A stretch of DNA of 64,000 bases from Bufo bufo (lineage: Eukaryota; Chordata; Amphibia; Anura; Bufonidae), in the NCBI RefSeq assembly GCF_905171765.1, contig NC_053390.1:139843468-139907467 (forward strand), written 5' to 3'. Below, one piece after another: positions 21,285-33,385 of this stretch (positions within the stretch are counted from its first letter, which is position 1; each line of letters starts with the position of its first letter). The translations under genes were made by a program, and so were the position numbers. A model generated the notes under the pieces. That model was not told the DNA's origin, searched no databases, and was given only the letters and a program-made list of their open reading frames with translations.

Positions 21285-21775
21285 TGTGGGGGGTTAGCTA
21301 TTTTTCAGGGGTTGCAACCACACACTTCTTCACGGACACCAGAATTTAGGGGCCAAACTGTGCTTTATTGTGGCAAAAGCACAAACATAAACAGTACAAA
21401 ATAAAAGCCTGCCAGTCTGGGCACTAACTAAAACATAAGACGTGTCTCTCTGACTCACCTACAGTATACATTACAGTTCACACACTGTTTCAGGTGCGGC
21501 TTTCTCAGCCCAATAGTCCATCAATCCTCAGGCTGCAGCACGGTCAGAATATCTCCCAGCCTCGTGGTCTCTCAGCCTTGCCCAGCTGAGACCACACTCA
21601 CAGAGCCTTACCAGGTCTCTGTTTGCACACTCCCCCCTTACTGATACCCTGGGAGGTGCTTTATGCCTGGCGGAGTACCTCCAGCTGGTCTCATCTGTGG
21701 TGGAATAGGGGTGTGGGCCGCACTATCCACCCCTTCCTTGCCTCTAACCTGTGTGAGATCTGTCACTGTCTCACA
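21285..21775 (-). mobile_element. 5' LTR, 491 bp
   Basis: On the minus strand it starts TGTGAGACAGTGACAGATCT and ends AGCTAACCCCCCACA, so it has TG...CA ends. The solo LTR at 43,402-43,892 has the same length (491 bp) and a nearly identical sequence, which defines both ends. It holds AATAAAGCACAGTTTGG, a polyadenylation signal, in its second half. No second LTR is found on the far side of the internal region, which is truncated near 18.19 kb. Confidence 0.88.
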
Positions 21776-21845
21776 ATACATACATGCTACATACATGGTG
21801 CTGTATGTATGTATGTATGTATGCTACATACATACATAGTGCTGT
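21776..21845. repeat. (CATA)n / ATGTATGT microsatellite
   Basis: Interrupted runs of CATACATA and ATGTATGTATGT directly outside the LTR. Confidence 0.8.
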
Positions 21846-22245
21846 GATGTCACAAGTTCACAACAATACTTAGTGCACCAATCACTAATAAGTAGTCAGA
21901 CCTGTTAAAATGTGAAGTTGCTTGTATTGCGCCAAAATATTCACAACATTAGTGCCGATTTCACAATAGCAAATATATTGGAGCACTCTATCTGCATATA
22001 AAGCTATTGTAATGTTCTGCCATGCCAACCATTTTCTCCAGTCTTAGGAAACTTCTAGCAGCTTGAAAAATGTAGCTATAGTGACCCACGCCTGTATTTC
22101 GTGCGCATTCCGCGAATATTACATTGCCAATTTTTCGCGATCAAGAAAATAATCTCTAATTCGCGAATATATGACGAATATTCTACCAAATATTTGCGAA
22201 ATATCGAGAATTCGAAAATTGCCCCTGCACCTCATCACTAGCTGC
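21846..22245. mobile_element. hAT MITE end (ATATTCG-rich) and flank
   Basis: 22,100-22,243 reads GCGAATATATGACGAATATT, then CGAGAATTCGAAAATTG, and ends CCTCATCACTAG, the reverse of the TAGTGATGAGC terminus of the MITE at 33,759. The other end is not found. 21,846-22,090 has no recognised content. Confidence 0.5.
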
Positions 22246-22249
22246 CACC

Positions 22250-23040
22250 CGCCTGATGCCACACATCTGATGCCAAGTGCTCCTTCTTTCACCCACCATC
22301 TTCAGCGAGTACTGGTATTGCCACCCACCTCCACACTATGTCACCTTGCCACTCTGTGGCCTCCTGATGCTGCTGCCACCTTCACACTATGTCACCTTGC
22401 CACTCTGTGGTCTCCTGATGCTGCTGCCACCTCCACACTATGTCACCTTTCTACTCTGTGGCCTCCTGATGCTGCCACCTCCACACTATGTCACCTTGCC
22501 ACTCTGTGGTCCCCTGATGATGCTGCTACCTCAACACTATGTCATCTTGCCACTCTGTGGCCTCCAGATGCTGCTACTGCCACCTGCACACTGTCATTGT
22601 GCCACCCTGTGGCTTCCTCTGGATGCTGCTGCCACAACCTTCACACTCTGTCCTTGTGCCTCTCTGTGACATCTTGATGATGCTGCTGCCACCTCCATAC
22701 TGTCATTGTGCCACCTTGTGGTCTCCTGATGCTGCTGCAGCTGCTGCCACCTCCAAACTCTGCCATTGTGTTACTCTGTGGCCTACTGATGCTGCCACCA
22801 CCTCCACACTGTCATTGTTCCACTCTGTGGCCTCCTCCTGATGCTCATGCTGCGGTCACCTCCAGACTCTGTCCTTGTGCCACTTTGTGTCTTCCTGATG
22901 CTGCCACCTCCAGACTCTGTCATTGGGCCACTCTGTGGTCTCCTCATGCTGCTTTCACCTTTCCATTATTTCATAGGGCCCCTCTGTGGACTTCTCATGC
23001 TGATCTTACCCTCCTCACTTCATGACTGGGCCACTATTTT
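22250..23040 (+). repeat. Minisatellite, unit about 50-57 bp
   Basis: Roughly 14 diverged copies of TGCCACCTCCACACTATGTC followed by ACCTTGCCACTCTGTGGCCT and CCTGATGCTGC. Copies vary in length and accumulate changes toward 23,000. The four overlapping open frames here (up to 168 codons) only reflect the repeat. Confidence 0.9.
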
Positions 23041-23089
23041 GCCTTTTGGTCTGGCTGACATCATCATTTATTTGACCCTTCTTCTGATC

Positions 23090-23480
23090 TGTCAGATGGA
23101 AGGAAAAATGAGATGCACAACGGATCCTCTCTATGTAAGCCTGCATGACATGGTCTGTAGACCTCTATAGACATCTATGTGGAATCAGCTGCCGACGGTG
23201 TAAAAGAGGTGCACTTCTTCTTGACTCTAACATTGACCTGTAAGGCTAAGTTTACACTTGAGTTATTTGGTCAGTTTTGGCCCCGTAACTGCCCAAATAA
23301 GTGAAGTGTGTAGTGATTCTAAGAGCGACGACTGTCATCTCACAGTATTGTTTCAATACCACAGCAGACTCCCTATGCGTGTTACTGAAAGGCACAGTGT
23401 TCTACACCACTATAAAGGCTCTCTGCAGCCAGGAAATAGCTGGGTTTTTTTTTAACACAATTCGCCATAAATAAATTTGG
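23090..23480 (-). mobile_element. MITE related to 35,280-35,700
   Basis: AAGGCTAAGTTTACACTTGA, then TTATTTGGTCAGTTTTGG, and upstream ACATCTATGTGGAATCAGCT, are reverse-complement counterparts of 35,300-35,520. It is non-autonomous and has no coding content. Confidence 0.55.
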
Positions 23481-24140
23481 ATAGAATTTTTGAGAAATTT
23501 ACTCATCTCTAATGAGAAACATTGATGTCTGCCTTATGAGGTTTTTTTTCCCTTACGCTGGATAAAGACTGAGAAGTACAGGTTGAACTTAAATGTCTTT
23601 TCAGACTTACTATGCTACTGTATTCCATTCAACATTTCCAAAGAGCAGTACCCCAGAAAGAAGAAAGCCTTCCAGTCTCAAATGCTTGATTGAAGGACAG
23701 TGGTAGATAGGTTACAATTAGAGATGAGCAAATTAATTGTATCAATTCGGAATTTGATGCAGAATCTGAAGTTTTTGGCATATGGTAAGCTACAATCAGA
23801 GCGAGAGAGAAAGTGCCTATCACTACACATAACGTTACTCTTCAGAAAGAGATGTGCAAATAAATTTTCTTTCGAAAAGTAAAATAAATCTTTGGGTTTC
23901 TGGGAAATATATGCAAATTAGTTTGACTTCAAAAAGGAAAAGAAAGCTAAGCCTCACTTATGCCATCAGAGTTAAAATACCTGAAATTTGCATAAATTTT
24001 TCCCAAAAACCAAGAGGAATGTTGCCTAGTCTACAATGCTCATCATGCATACTAGGAGCCCTCCATAATGAGAAAGAGTAACCCACTGGACCCCGTCAAA
24101 GGCCTCTCAGCTAACAAGCCAGTTCTTTCTACCCTGCTTG
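23481..24140. mobile_element. Short MITE-like sequence, otherwise unrecognised
   Basis: 23,890-24,065 contains an inverted pair, TTTCTGGGAAATATATGCAA against TTTGCATAAATTTTTCCCAA. It also carries a block like 58,590-58,670 (GCAATGCTCCTCTGGATTTC there, inverted here). The rest shows nothing recognisable. Confidence 0.4.
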
Positions 24141-24142
24141 AG

Positions 24143-25594
24143 GTTCTCCAGGAATTAAGAAAATGAAAATACTTAAAATATTACTTTATTATAGATATAT
24201 TCCCAAATATCTTTCTAATTATAATGGCTTGTTTTGTCTGGGGAGAAATCATCGGTGGAAATAAAATGGCATCTATCTTATTAGTACTCACAATGCCTCT
24301 CCTAATCACACAGCAGCACAAGTTACTTCACAAGACTGAGCTAAAGAGCTACTGTCAGTATGGGATCTGCATCTCCACTGCAGGGTGGCAGATCGCTGTC
24401 TACACATTGCAGCACTATGGGTCCCAGTACTGGCTTACCTTGTAGGAGATGCAGGTGCCCGCCAGCATACCGCCGCATCCGTCCTCTTTGCCAGGTGTCA
24501 TCTGATGCGCTATAGCATGCGCGCGCGCACCTCTCCCTTTCTTATAGGAGTAGGCAGCTGGTTCCTGATTACCATCCCCACCCAGAGGCGGGACTATTTG
24601 TATTTAAGGCAGCTTCACTCATCATGAAGTGCCCAAGCGTGGTTGTTGTACCTCTTGACTCCCGCTGAAGCATTCCTCTGTGTCTGCTTATTGGATTTCC
24701 TGGATTCTGACCTCTGCTTCATTTGACTACGCATCTGCCTGCTGTCTGTTTATTGGATCACCTAGATTATAGACCTCTGCACTGCCTGACTACGCATCTG
24801 CCCATCTCCTCCTGTAAGTCTGCCTGGATCCAGATCCTGCACTGCCTATGAGACTGCTTATATCTGCATGCTATATTGCTCTGAGCTTTGTGTTGCCTGT
24901 ATCTGTCAAGTGACTTTTGAATACTGTCTGCCAGTAAAGACCATCTGTTCCTTTATTCTGCCTTTGTTGGACTCTGTTCACACTACTGCAGGTAGCTGCA
25001 TTCAAGGTAACCAGTGCAGACACCAGGGTCCTGTCTCTGAGAGTCAGCAGTCAGCAATATTGGACTAATTCCCAGTCCTCTATCAGCTGACACAGAGGAT
25101 CCACATCCTCTGGTCGTAACAGCTACCTCATCCTCCTCTCTGCTCTACTTGCCAGGGATTATAATCCTGAATATTGTTTAATATGATCTTCAGTTGAATC
25201 TCTGTAGGAATGGAGTTCATGAGGAGACATGAAGTACAGAGAGGAGGTGGGGATGTGGTTGATGAGCAGCAGCATTTTTTGCAGTCTACATTACCACAGT
25301 CTGTCCTGTCTGTCTTCTGTACTTCATATTTCATCATGAACTCCATTCCCACAGAGATTCAACTAAAGTTATTATCAGCTGTAATTATGATCATAATCCC
25401 TGACAAGTAGGAGAGGAGAATGAGGCGGCTCTTTAGCTCAGTCTTGTGAAGTAGGACAGCGGCCACTTTATTTCTTCTAATGACTGCTCCCTAGACAAAA
25501 CGACTCATTATAACTACTAAAAGTTATTTGGGAATATATTTATAATAAAGTAATATTTAAGTATTTTCATTTTCTTAAATACCGGAGAACTCCT
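24143..25594. mobile_element. Palindromic TTAAAGGA-type MITE, interrupted by a solo LTR
   Basis: The left arm (GGTTCTCCAGGAATTAAGAA ... GACTGAGCTAAAGAGC) and the right arm (GCTCTTTAGCTCAGTCTTG ... TAAATACCGGAGAACTCCTTTAA) form inverted repeats of about 200 bp. A second inverted pair lies around 25,140-25,415 (TACTTGCCAGGGATTATAAT against ATCATAATCCCTGACAAGTA). The right terminus CTCCTTTAA fits the TTAAAGGRR ends of T2/Kolobok-like MITEs described in Xenopus. The left end is more diverged. Confidence 0.75.
24353..25121 (+). mobile_element. Solo LTR, 769 bp, TSD GCTAC
   Basis: Begins TGTCAGTATGGGATCTGCAT and ends CTCTGGTCGTAACA. It is flanked by GCTAC at 24,348-24,352 and 25,122-25,126. The MITE right arm shows the uninterrupted target (AAAGAGC followed by CTCATTCTCC), which confirms the insertion. 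TATTTAAGGCAGC near 24,600 could be the promoter TATA box, and CAGTAAAGACC near 24,935 a weak polyadenylation signal. The tandem TGACTACGCATCTGCC blocks suggest internal duplication. Confidence 0.88.
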
Positions 25595-25866
25595 TTAAGG
25601 GCAATCACCCCGAGTTGATGGCTTAGCTATTACCCAAGTTAGGCTTTAAGGCCTGTTTAAAAGGCTAAGTATTGACTTTTGAGTAGCTATGTTATATCTA
25701 GTGGTGTGAGATGTTAAGGTTTTTTTTTTCTTTAGGAAAAAAACCTGATTTGCGCATCTCTTTTTCCAAAGTAGTGTTACACACATCTGCCTGCCTTCTC
25801 TTTCTCTCTAAATATAAGTGCAATCAATTCGTACCCAAATTACACAATGATTTTTGCATACATACT
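25595..25866. other. Non-coding, nothing recognised
   Basis: Low-complexity AT-rich text with no motif I can name. Confidence 0.4.
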
Positions 25867-26210
25867 ACTTAGGGCCCTTTTACACAGGCAGATGATCGGA
25901 ACAATTATCAGAAACGAGTATTCATACAAAAGCTCATTCCCAATAACTGACCTGTGTAAAAGCCATCAGCCAATTAGTGATCAACTTCTCATTTGTAAGC
26001 AGATTGGAATATTCATGTCAACATAGAAATGCTTGTAAAAAAAAAGGATCTGCTGCCAACATAATGTAAAAGTATGTAGTAACGATCATTCATCCCCCAT
26101 GCACTTTCTTTTTGCCTGTGTAAACTCCTTTTAAATGAGCCTCGATATCAACTGGTTTTTGCCACTCATTATGGCCTGGAATTAGGCTGTGTAAAAATAC
26201 CCTTACAGCA
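25867..26210. mobile_element. MITE with TTTTACACAGG terminal repeats
   Basis: Left GGGCCCTTTTACACAGGCAG against right GGCTGTGTAAAAATACCCTT. A second inverted pair, CCTGTGTAAAAGCC and GCCTGTGTAAAC, lies inside. It is a short palindromic non-autonomous DNA element. Confidence 0.65.
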
Positions 26211-28300
26211 GCTTTATCTATTTCAAGCATGGAAGGGATCATTTGATGCAAAGTTTATTGAAAGTTGTTCATATGAAGTACATGTTGTCACTTAACAGAG
26301 TATTTATATTCCTAAAGTATTTTAAAATTTGGCATTTTACAGCCATAAAGCATTTTCTATGTAGTGTTTGTTTCTGAGAATATTGCAATATGTAATATTT
26401 AATTACTTCCAAGCTGTTTTATATTGTACACATTTGCTTATTTTACTGCATTTTCATGTCTCAGCACATCTGTTACTTATTTTCATCAAGTTCACATGCT
26501 TTATTTTTTTTACAGTTTTTGGTATTGTGCAGATTTGATCTTTAATTGTTTATATACTTTCTATGAAAGCTAGACTTCATTTTACTTAGAATATTATATC
26601 CAATAGAATATGAAGGTTTGCAGGTTCGTCACATGATTGCCTTTTTATATTCAAATAAACAATGGAGAGTTTTAGAAGTTACCATACCATGACCCCCCTC
26701 CCCCCCAACAAAAAAAAAATCCATGAAAATGTTACATTCTGCTTTGTGACAATTTTGAAATTAATACTTACAACTTATATATACTTATATTAATTTTTAC
26801 AACAAAAGAATTCACTTTTTTAGATAGGAAAATACAAACAGTGGGGCAGATTTGCTAAGAGTCACTAAAAGTAAAACAGTCTTAAGGGACATTCACATGG
26901 CAGTTTTCGCCGCACACTGTGGCGCAATTCAGCCACACCCATTTTCCTCAGAAGTAACGTCCCTTAGTTGGATGAGGTGTAAAATGGTTAGAAAAGTGCC
27001 TAAAACATTTGATAAATGCAGTTCAAAGAATGTACAGCAGTTTTTTGGGTACAAACGGTACCAAAAACCTGGCGTATTTTCAAAAGTAAATCTTCCCCAG
27101 TGTATTGTTATTTAGGTATATATTAACTCTCAATTTTCTCAAAACGTATAGCATGCTACCCTGTACGTATATTTATGTTAATTTACACACTTATACTAAA
27201 CTATAACAAAACTAGGGAATTTTTTCTAAGAGCTCTGTGATGTACCCATCCTCTTTTATTCTTCCTGGAAATATATGAATAAATTAGTAAATGGACGTTT
27301 AAAATTTCTTTTTGTAAATAGGCTATGTCCCTATGCAGCCTGCCACTGTCAGCACTGACTGAACAGTATGGAGTGTGTAGAGACATTTCTAGGAGAAACA
27401 ACAGAGAAATCACACTTCCCAGTATTTAAAGAACTGATGCTCTAAAATCATTATTTCATGGGACATACATGTTTTATTACAACAGACATGTGAGGAGAGC
27501 CAGCAGCTGCTTTTTTTAAGCTAATTTAAAAAGGATTGCTACCTTAAATGTAAAAATGGGAATACCTTTGTAAAAAAGAAGTTAGCGCAAAAGCCAAAGT
27601 GTGCTATTGATGCTATCAGTTATCTGCAACTTTGTTGTTGAATAGGTCCAAAATTCTGTGCTAATTCATTACTTTATGTAACCATCAGAGTTCTGCTTGT
27701 TAGAGATCTTCAAATCGCTGGCACAGCTATGGAGGTTAGTGATACAATCCTCTTGCCACTAGGGGGAGCAAAGGGGTTTATACATCAAACCTATTAATAA
27801 CTCAGTAGGTAGCAAGCTCCTGGGTTTCACTGAGAGGTGGCAGAATTTTATAGTTTAACTCTTTTTGACCAGGCACTGGAATTTGGAGTTCTGTGCCATA
27901 AAAATGGAACCCAAATTGCTAGAAACATACCTGTAGTAATTAGTATAGAATGTTGGGCATAAAATGTTGTGGTGGGCATTTACATTAAATGTGTTGCCTG
28001 GCCCCAATGTTAATATTAAAGGCAACCACTCAGCTATCCACCCCCCTATGTTTCCCACTCCTTCCAATACCTGTTGTACCAGAAATGTGAAGTCTCACAG
28101 TGGTACAGTGGTAAAAAATCACAGAGAAAAGATAAAAAACAAAAGATAAAAGCATCCTGCACTATATGATAAATAAAAATGCGGATGTCCATGGCTACAT
28201 TTATGAAAAAAATCACTGAAAACAGCTGAAAATAATGCACTAACTCAACAGATGCAAGCATTATATATGGACTAAGCCCTCACTCTGATATGATAAAATA
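26211..28300. other. Low-copy AT-rich DNA without a gene
   Basis: No coding frame, RNA gene or transposon end is recognised. Short runs (a C-run and A-run at 26,693-26,719) are simple repeats. The open frames (60-87 codons) have no protein character. It may be single-copy intergenic or intronic sequence. Confidence 0.5.
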
Positions 28301-29140
28301 CTAGACTCTCAGCCAATATATTTTGATTAAAACATATCTGTACCCACCTACCCAAACCAAGGAGGTCTCAGTCAGGCAGTTCCTATTCTAAACCTACCTA
28401 TGCCGTTGGACATCTACATTCAGGAGAGCAGACCCTGCACATATAGTGCGGTCACAGTGGTCACCTGCATCTCTCCAGCCATGCACTGGCCTCAACCTCT
28501 ATGGTGTCCTGACGCTTAGGGACATGTCACCTCTGAGGCAACAGTGCACGTTGCCATGGATGAAACATCACACTCCTGATCCACTGAGGACAAGAAGGTA
28601 GGTTGATGGGATCCTGAGTACTGGAGCAGTAAATAGGTGAGTGTTTTTTGTTGTGTTTTTTATTTAATTTTTAACTTTTTACACTTTCAGGACAATAAAT
28701 AAGTTTTGGAGCCAGACACCCCCTTTCAGGTTTAGACACTCTTTTAACAGTATTATTTTATGCATCGCACCCTAGAGGCTGCATTGCTGAATGAATTAAC
28801 CAATTGCTCCCAAAGAGTTAGATATAACATTTATATCTGTTGCATTGATTAGAAAGTAAACCTGTATAGCAATTCTTAACTACCAAGGAATATGTATGCC
28901 TGTATTTTTGCAGAAATTGTCTTGAATAAAAGAATGATTGATACGTATATAATAAACCAAGTATAACAAAATGTATAATAAAAATAATATAATAAAAATT
29001 TACAAAATATAGCAAAATAAAGAATTAGTGTATGTGCAATTATTTGATTTTAATAAAAGTATACGATTTGGTGTCTACATAATTTTTCTTACTAGTGTCA
29101 GTGTGACATTTTTATAAATTATTTAAGGATGTTCATGTCT
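28301..29140. other. Non-coding; possible small MITE, then AT-rich DNA
   Basis: 28,400-28,640 is GC-richer and has the texture of a MITE interior, but I could not establish paired ends. 28,800-29,100 is A/T low complexity. Confidence 0.35.
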
Positions 29141-30560
29141 AACAGCAACTCGCATTCATAGTCTTACTGACATTGCAATAAACCTATCACCCCTACCAAA
29201 AGAAGAACCAAAAGGACAGAGCCCACGCTGCCAGGAATGTAGTAGCCATCTATTCACTTTTAAATGTTCTCCACACTTCAATGCACAGACCTAATTACTT
29301 TTCTACGTTCCCAATCCACTTTGCTGCAGTGCAATCAGAAACCTGGCATTAAAATATTTTAGGCTGTGAGGATCAAGGCTAATTATGGGGCTAAGCTGCA
29401 CCTTTTCGTTTTCTATCTCCCGCTTTTTTGCCTCTTTTTTTGAGGCTATTTTAAAGCACGCTCCGCTGGAAGGAAAGCTGCCCAGTCCCAGTTGGGGGTG
29501 AAGTTAAGAGAGAATGGAACAAAAAGCAACTCAGTGCAATTCAGTAAACTTCAATACATGTGGTATCTTTAATTTGAACCCACAGTTAGCTCCAGAATGG
29601 CAGCAGAAAGCAAAAAATTCAGAACAAAAAAGATATGTTTAAAGTTGGGCAAGGCCCCATAAGGCTCTTGTTGGTGTTTAAGTAGTTCACCAAAGTATTT
29701 AGTACAGAGGGTTTCTAAACATTCCAGCTGAGAACGAAACCATGGATTCAGCTTCTTAAAGGTTTTGGGGGCTGGGAAAGTAACCGCCCCTGTGAACTAA
29801 AAGGTCAACAAACAGTAGGAAAGATAATGTCATAACAATGATGGAGCCAACTATTACAGATTATTGTGATAGTAATAATAGCACTTTCAGAGTGACTAAT
29901 CATACATATTAAATGGTATAATTATTGTAATAATATCACCATTATAAGAACACCCAAGTGAGGGACATTTGTCATCTTAAGTGGCAAAATGATCACTGAT
30001 CCAGCACTCGAGGAGAAAAAAAAAAAGCTTTCCAGATTTTTAACTAATTGCAAATTGTCTTAATCTCAATATTCTTAGCGCTCGCAGCCACAGTGTAATT
30101 CTCTATATTGCGGCAGCGGAGGACTTGTTCAATTAAATTTTGTAATATCAATAATGATTTCATAATTTTATCAAAATCTCTTTCTTTTTAATTTGTCGTA
30201 TGAATCATTTAAGGTAATGTGAAGACTTTTTTTTTTTTTTTGCTTTGGGTTAATTCACATCTTTTGCAAGCAAGAAGTGTTATTTGAAATCCTGGTAACT
30301 AAAGAGTGAAAGAGGAATGCTGATCTGAGGCTCCTTTTCTGTCGCTGTCATGGAAGGACAAAGCACACAGTTACCCAGTGTCTGTTAATGTCAGAGGGGA
30401 AAAGCAAATCCAGAGCTGAACATTCCACTGCCAATAAGAAGTTGCCCGAGAGTGAATTAAATAGGACAATAAAAGGAAGTGGCACCCCCACAGTATGTTA
30501 GCGTCCAGGCCTGGTGATTTTTCCAGCTTCTGCTAACTTCTGGTCATATCTTATACTACC
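29141..30560. other. Candidate conserved non-coding block
   Basis: Complex, non-repetitive sequence free of transposon ends in a region otherwise full of repeats. 30,040-30,200 (for example TAACTAATTGCAAATTGTCT and TTAGCGCTCGCAGCCACAGT) and 29,340-29,480 have the balanced, homeodomain-site-like composition (TAATTG, ATTA, CAATTA) of vertebrate conserved non-coding elements. Conservation itself cannot be judged from one genome. Confidence 0.35.
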
Positions 30561-30796
30561 GTTTTCAGGCTGGTAAAACTAAAAAAATTTATAAGGTTAA
30601 ATGCATAAAATGAAAATAAAGATTAAATATCTTCATATATAAGGATCATAACTATTTACATGTGCATCATTTACTGTGTTCTAACTCTTGGTGCAACAAC
30701 CCCTCGACCCCATTCTCTGCACATAGGGAACCAGACAGAGTTTTATTCCAGTGTCTCTTATACATAAAAAGTAGTATACCCTTATAAATGGTCCAT

Positions 30797-30834
<38 letters not shown>

Positions 30835-31180
30835 CCATTTCAGATTTCAGCTTCTGTTTCTTTGGAGCAGGTTTTAATATGAAAGAAGTGTTCTGGTCGG
30901 TTGCTGTGGGCAATGATCAATGAACAATTTAAATGAAAACATTACCCCTTTCCACGCCATGCCATAGAAGTGGTTCACACGAATTGACGGTGCTATGATC
31001 ATATGGCCTTTATTAACCGACAGCCATCCTCCTAAACTATGGCTGTGACTGGAAGAAGGTAACACGCTGAATACAGATCACACTATCTAAGAGTGTGGAC
31101 AAGGGAAGAAACATTTATTTGTTTCACCTGTGGCCTTGTGAGATTAATGGTTTTAAGTTCCTAGCACTCAGTTTTTTGTG
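30561..31180. other. Non-coding with (TA)n microsatellite
   Basis: A perfect (TA) run of about 17 units lies at 30,798-30,832. Nothing else is recognised. Confidence 0.6.
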
Positions 31181-31183
31181 GTC

Positions 31184-31665
31184 ATTTAAAGGGCAAGCAC
31201 ATTTGTACCTATGAAACTGGCTGACCTGTTGCATTTTCTCTTGACATCTGTGTTGCCCCCATGATCATATGTGCCTACATTGCTGAGAAAAATGATGTTT
31301 TAATATCTGCAAATGAGCCTCTAGGAGCAACAGGGGTGTTGCCATTACTCACAGATGCTCAGCTCTCTCTGCAACAGCCGTGTCCTCTGCACTTTGACAG
31401 GGCCTGGAAGTATAAACGCGATCACTTCTCCTAAGCGGTAAGGGCGCAGCAGTTTCAGAGAGAGCTGAGCCTTTAGGTATAACAGCAATGCCCCCGTTAC
31501 TCCTAGAGACTCATTTACATATATTAAAACTATTTTTTCAGCAATGCGGGCACATATGAACATGGGACCAACTTAGATGCCTTCAGCTGCCAAGCACACA
31601 TGCAACAGGTCAGTTAGTTTTTCATATTTACAAATCTGCTGACATATGTTTTTTAAATTGCATAT
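31184..31665. mobile_element. Palindromic MITE (TTTAAAGGGCAAG)
   Basis: Left AAGGGCAAGCACATTTGTAC, then GGCTGACCTGTTGCA, is mirrored on the right by TGCAACAGGTCAGTTAG and TTTACAAATCTGCT. A second inner palindrome pairs CAAATGAGCCTCTAGGAG with CTCCTAGAGACTCATTTAC, and a third pairs CTCAGCTCTCTCTG with CAGAGAGAGCTGAG. The first end fits the TTAAAGGRR type. Confidence 0.75.
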
Positions 31666-31689
31666 AAAACCTAGGCTTCTAAGACACTA

Positions 31690-31985
31690 TAGCTCCTGAG
31701 GTTAGGCCACCAATATCAGATAGGTGGGGGTCTGACACCCAACCCCACACCTCAGCTGTTTTTGGCAACCACCAACTGCAATTAAATGGGAGCCAAGATA
31801 CAGTGCGCTATACACAGTAGATGAAGCCTTCTGCTTCAGGCTCCATCCACTGCTTTATTCCTGCTGTCGGTCCCTGGCAATAAGACCTGATCGGTCGAGA
31901 AGCTGGGTGTCACACCCCCACCTATCTGACACAATCTGATATTGGTCATCAATATGAAAACAACTAGACAAGCCTTTTAGGAAAT
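31690..31985. mobile_element. MITE with ATCAGATAGGTGGGGGTC repeats
   Basis: CCAATATCAGATAGGTGGGG near the left end is the inverted copy of CCCCCACCTATCTGACAC ... CTGATATTGG near the right end. The element of 59,880-60,175 has the same design. Confidence 0.65.
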
Positions 31986-33385
31986 TTTAAACTAGGCATG
32001 AAAAGAGCTAATCAAATCTTCTGTGGCAGTGAGTTCCACTTCCACTTGACAGGTGTCGCACAGGTTCATAACCAGGCAGAGAAATCTTGCATGCTGCATT
32101 TCTCCTTTTGGTTCAGGGAGACATCTGGTATCACATCAGGACACAAAACAATAGTATCAGTTTTATTTTCAAGTTCCTTTTGGAATTTCTGTAGTACTCC
32201 AGATATGAAATAGACTGGAAGACTGGACATACATCATCCTTAATTGTCATATAATATTTTTGGTGGTAAGTAGTAAGTGCCATCTTGCTACATATGTCAC
32301 CCAGATTCTGTACATTTGATCTCACTGGGTGCTACAGACAAATGATTCATAGGAAAAAAAAAATATTTATATAATGTATGCAATGAAGATGTGCTGACCT
32401 AAAGAAGGCTTGTGTCAACCTACCCCAAAGAACCATTCATAGAACCTTTCTGTTCCCTATTTGCCACCTTGTGAAAGTTTGTTGCATTTCTGTTTACTAA
32501 AGGTCCACCAAGTCTTGCTTCTTAACATATTCATTGCACAAGCAGATCACGAGACCGAGGAAGCAAATGTTCTCACTTCAAAACAGTTTTACCTACGCTT
32601 CTACCATGTACTTTTAGTTGCAGCTTCAGACAAAAGAAAATAAACATTTCCTGGCCAGGTGTTGAGGAGTGCACCTTTTATGACGCCTATTTATTTACTT
32701 TTGACTCAGGATGCCCAAGAATTTTAGACACTTGTCTTTTATAGTGTTTCCTTTCTTAGGCCTTTAATGTGGTACATTTAAAGAAATGATGCCCAGGTAA
32801 AGACCAGACAAGCGAACTTCGTGAAATTCGCTTTGTGCCTGCGTTTGAGAATTTTTTATAAAATTAGATTCATGGCTGAATCAATCTACATGAATCAAGA
32901 GTGCTCTAATTGGTCTGAAATTTGCTATAGGACAGTCTGAGGTCTCTTAGCACTCAGATTATTTATATCTTGTTGTTCTCTCTTTTAAAAAAAATAATAT
33001 TTTTGTTGTTTATCTCCCCCTCCTTTTAAGTTCTTTAACACAATGACAGCATTAGCAACTAATGTCAGAGTGATACTGGCTATGGTAAATGCATGGCGGA
33101 AAGTGTTAACAAAGCAGCCTGTTTAAAAACACAATGCATATTTGCTATACTTTTTAAAATTAAAATCATTCAAAAAATTGTCCCTTATTTAGGGAAGATG
33201 GTATTTAAAAACACATGGTGTTATCGGAAAAAACAGTGTCTTATTCTCAACAAGGATTACAAAGATTATGCCTTACCGGGGGCAGATGCCTGCCGCTGTT
33301 TATACACACACAAATATTAATGTCAGCAGAAAAAATTGCTTCTTCTGAACGAGCCTGGAAAAACGTTCCCTTTTAAGCAGCAGTA
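31986..33385. other. Low-copy non-coding DNA
   Basis: No gene, RNA or transposon end is recognised. 32,800-32,960 (GCGAACTTCGTGAAATTCGC and similar) may be a short MITE remnant. Confidence 0.4.
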
